Below are positions 61,660 to 64,000 of a DNA stretch of 64,000 nucleotides, piece after piece. Origin of the DNA: a virus; the IMG/VR virus record IMGVR_UViG_3300042731_003040, positions 44,380 to 108,379 of that record; one strand, given 5' to 3'. Both the position numbers and the translations under genes were made by a program. The notes beneath the pieces are model-generated. The model ran no database searches, was not told where the DNA came from, and was given only the letters and a program-made list of their open reading frames with translations. Positions within the stretch are counted from its first letter, which is position 1. Every line of letters starts with the position of its first letter.

Positions 61660-64000
61660 ATGGCACGCAGTCCATACCAAGGCACTTGGCAACAAGGCAT
61701 TCGTCCTACGATAGTGACGGCGCCTGATGCCCTTGTGTTCATCAACGGGGAGATCGACGTTCTGGGGTGCTCTCAGTGTCAACGCCGCTTCGACATCCAG
61801 AAGTACATCACTAGTATTCAAGTGGACCTGAACGTCGATAGTCCGCCTGGTTCGGCTAGCATCAATCTGAGCATCCCCCGGCATACGATAGACGATTTCT
61901 ACTTCGAAGGGGTCCCTCTCATCTCTCCGATGATGGAGGTAGAGATCTATGCCAAGGGCTATTTCACTCTAGAGGGCCTACCGCAGTACTACCCCATCTT
62001 TTGGGGACTCACGACGGAAATCAGTGACCAGTATGCTGGAGGGGAACACACTGTCAGCATCAACTGCTCAGACATCCTGAAGTGGTGGGAACTGTGCAAG
62101 ATGAACATCAACCCATCCTTCACAGGAGGGCAGTTCAAGGGGCTCGCTTTCGGCAACATCTTCCACGGCATGAACCCTTATGATGTCATCTGGACGCTAG
62201 CTCAACAGTCGTTCGGAGATGTGGTTGTGGGCACCGGTTCTCTCACATCCTTCTTCAAGGAGAACTCCCAGAAGCAGACTTTCCAGTACGCTCTTCGGGA
62301 CATCATGCAGTACTGGAACGAAAGGTTCACGCGCATTCGTTCCAACATGATGCTGTACGGGACGGAGGGTGCTTCTGTCCGAGGGGACTATCTGTACGCA
62401 CGGTACAAGGCTTGGCGAGCGGGTATCGGAACGTCGAAGAAAGACGCTGTCAACCAACCTTTCGCCTCTGCTGTAGTTAGAGAAGCCAACGGAGGGGCCT
62501 TAGGAAGTCAGATGATCTTCGATCCCACCTCTTCTTCGGTGGTGGCTTTTCGCACTCAGATGATGGAGGCTGGTCAGGTCAACTTCTGGCAATCGGAGTA
62601 TCAAACCAAGCTGGAGTTGGCTAATGCTGCCAAAGAAGCAATCGGCTACGAGTTCTTCATGGATGTGACGGGGGACATTGTATTCAAGCCTCCCTTCTAC
62701 AACCTGGATGTGCTGAGCAACAAGCCAGTATCTTGGATTCAGGATATTGACATCATCAACTGGGACTTCTCGGAGTCTGAAGCGGAAGTAGTCACCCAGC
62801 TGTCAATTCAAGGCAACTACACGGGCGGTGTGGATTGGGGTATGGGAGAGGAGACCACTCCTTTCACCTCAGTCACAGACTATCATCTACTCCGTAAATA
62901 CGGATGGCGTACCCAGACTTTCAACTCAGAGTTCATGGCTTCCCCCAAGCTCATGTTCTACATGGGTCTGGACCTCATGGATCGTTACAACGCTCGTCGG
63001 CATCGATCTACGGTCAACATTCCTTTGCGCCCCGAGCTCCGACTTGGCTTTCCTGTCTACGTCGCTCCCAAGGATCAGATGTGGTACGTCCAGGGGATCA
63101 GCCACAACATCCAGTTTGGGGGACAAGCCCAAACTACTCTGACCTTGAGTGCTCGTCGCCAAAAGTTCGTAGCGCCTCAAGGGATTGGAACCATCCGTCT
63201 CACAAACTATGAAGGCCCACCGCCTTCTGAAGCACCTGCTACCCAGCTTCAAGACAGCAACCCGAAGCCTTCTGTTCGTCAGCTTCGAGCCGGGGGCGCT
63301 TTCAAGCTCACCATTGGGGAAGCTGCTTTGGTTCCTCCGGTGAAAGCTCAGGATACCGGCAACTCTTTCAATCCCTACGCGCCTTTGATCTTGAGGCATC
63401 CCAAAACAGGGAGGATCGTGGGTTACCCTAATGTGGTGATGACCTACACCCGGCCCTTTGCTTCTGAGTTGTTCAGTGAAGAGCAACTGGCTCGGGCAGA
63501 AGGTCGGAAGCCTAGTCCTAGAGACAATCCCTATCTCAAAGACTACGATGAGGTCACAGCTAAGAATCTGGCGGATACCGAACGGGCCATGATCACTCAG
63601 ACCACTGAGGATCGGATTCGAGACAAACATCTTTCGAACCGTTACTCCTATGGTCTCAATTCGGCAGGGGTGTACACGTACGCTCACGATGTTTCGAAGG
63701 TCTTGGAAGAGATTTTGCTCATCCCGAAGTCCAAGATCACGGTTGAGACTCTGGAAGAGGACGAGGCCACGGCTTCGGTTCTTGGTAAGCAGCGAGGCTC
63801 TGCCATGATTCGTCCGGTCTCTGATTCCAGAGGCTTCGAGGTCATCGGACACTACAAGTACGGCCGAGGTATCTCTCTGAGAGATGGCTCTTTGGTTTTG
63901 TCTGGGCCGAACAACACCAACCAGCAAGCCAATGTAGATCTCCAGTTGGCTCTGAGTGGGGGTTTGTACGAGACTCTTAAGGCTCAATCCCAAGGACTCA
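61660..64000 (+). CDS. Baseplate hub protein, 3' end outside window
   Basis: The frame stays open from ATG 61660 to the window end (780 codons without a stop), so at least 780 residues. It starts 3 bases after the previous stop, with GGTAAGCA upstream. The N-terminal 200 residues have NGEIDVLGCSQCQRRFDIQK with a CSQC pair, then VDLNVDSPPGSASINLSIPR and WGLTTEISDQYAGGEHTVSI, the layout of phage tail hub/late control domains (gp27/gpD-like). The middle (about 220-470) is mixed with YYPIFWGL, NWDFSESEAEVVTQLSIQGN and YVQGISHNIQFGGQAQTTL (about 480-500). Later parts are beta-rich with no recognised enzymatic motif. Hub identity is moderate and rests on position and form. Confidence 0.6.
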   Translation, partial: MARSPYQGTWQQGIRPTIVTAPDALVFINGEIDVLGCSQCQRRFDIQKYITSIQVDLNVDSPPGSASINLSIPRHTIDDFYFEGVPLISPMMEVEIYAKGYFTLEGLPQYYPIFWGLTTEISDQYAGGEHTVSINCSDILKWWELCKMNINPSFTGGQFKGLAFGNIFHGMNPYDVIWTLAQQSFGDVVVGTGSLTSFFKENSQKQTFQYALRDIMQYWNERFTRIRSNMMLYGTEGASVRGDYLYARYKAWRAGIGTSKKDAVNQPFASAVVREANGGALGSQMIFDPTSSSVVAFRTQMMEAGQVNFWQSEYQTKLELANAAKEAIGYEFFMDVTGDIVFKPPFYNLDVLSNKPVSWIQDIDIINWDFSESEAEVVTQLSIQGNYTGGVDWGMGEETTPFTSVTDYHLLRKYGWRTQTFNSEFMASPKLMFYMGLDLMDRYNARRHRSTVNIPLRPELRLGFPVYVAPKDQMWYVQGISHNIQFGGQAQTTLTLSARRQKFVAPQGIGTIRLTNYEGPPPSEAPATQLQDSNPKPSVRQLRAGGAFKLTIGEAALVPPVKAQDTGNSFNPYAPLILRHPKTGRIVGYPNVVMTYTRPFASELFSEEQLARAEGRKPSPRDNPYLKDYDEVTAKNLADTERAMITQTTEDRIRDKHLSNRYSYGLNSAGVYTYAHDVSKVLEEILLIPKSKITVETLEEDEATASVLGKQRGSAMIRPVSDSRGFEVIGHYKYGRGISLRDGSLVLSGPNNTNQQANVDLQLALSGGLYETLKAQSQGL

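Noticed and set aside
62926-63993. 355-residue frame on the minus strand
   Set aside because: It lies wholly under the + strand hub gene, which has coherent protein-like sequence, coupling to the gene before it and a ribosome site. All other genes are on the + strand.
1-64000. tRNA genes, integrase, attachment sites or lysis cassette
   Set aside because: I looked for cloverleaf-like GC stems with a CCA-type end, recombinase motifs and holin-like short membrane genes and saw none in this window.

Overview
The window is a segment of a large tailed bacteriophage with a contractile tail (myovirus type). It is packed with genes, all on the + strand, and holds almost only virion and morphogenesis functions. 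There are about 56 protein genes, many with start/stop overlaps of 1-8 bases. The longest gene-free stretches are 11693-11940 (248 b), 44536-44707 (172 b), 26776-26932 (157 b) and 40156-40275 (120 b). No tRNA, rRNA, CRISPR array, insertion sequence or integrase was seen. GC looks to be in the mid 50s by eye. Nothing in the sequence fixes the host, so I do not name one.

Layout. (1) 1-11692, head: terminase large subunit (5' end outside the window), portal, a 1079-aa low-complexity protein with a possible nested in-frame start, a zinc-ribbon protein, capsid maturation protease, a Q/E-rich scaffold-like protein with a 63-bp minisatellite, a putative decoration protein and the major capsid protein, closed by a strong hairpin. 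(2) 11941-18151, accessory: family-1 uracil-DNA glycosylase, several unknowns, a protein with two 120-bp repeats, a SWIM-type zinc-finger protein and an FmdB-like protein. (3) 18144-32619, a long run of beta-rich fibre, spike and decoration-like proteins, including a right-handed beta-helix spike. (4) 32619-40155, neck/connector-like genes, with a Dps/ferritin-like protein and an actin/MreB-like ATPase side by side among them. (5) 40276-44535, a very large (1419 aa) modular tail sheath. (6) 44708-51990, an intein-containing UvrD-like helicase with its own candidate promoter, then three unknowns. (7) 52020-64000, tail tube, two putative tail assembly chaperones, tape measure (1233 aa), baseplate proteins, one of them with a lytic transglycosylase domain and an EF-hand, and a baseplate hub gene that runs off the window end.

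How it fits together. Terminase, portal, protease, scaffold and capsid build and fill the head. The neck proteins join it to a sheath and tube whose length is set by the tape measure. The baseplate carries a peptidoglycan-cutting enzyme, and the fibre block probably gives host recognition and surface decoration. Major structural genes tend to be followed by hairpin terminators. A shared motif (AGATGTAGA) lies in three gaps: before the decoration/capsid genes, before the sheath gene and just after the tube gene.

Most unusual points: the Dps-like and actin-like genes inside the neck operon; the intein, with a GIY-YIG-like middle, at helicase motif III; modules repeated within the sheath and shared with a fibre-region protein; a nested start in the 1079-aa protein; and a 14-bp-arm inverted repeat after the tube gene.
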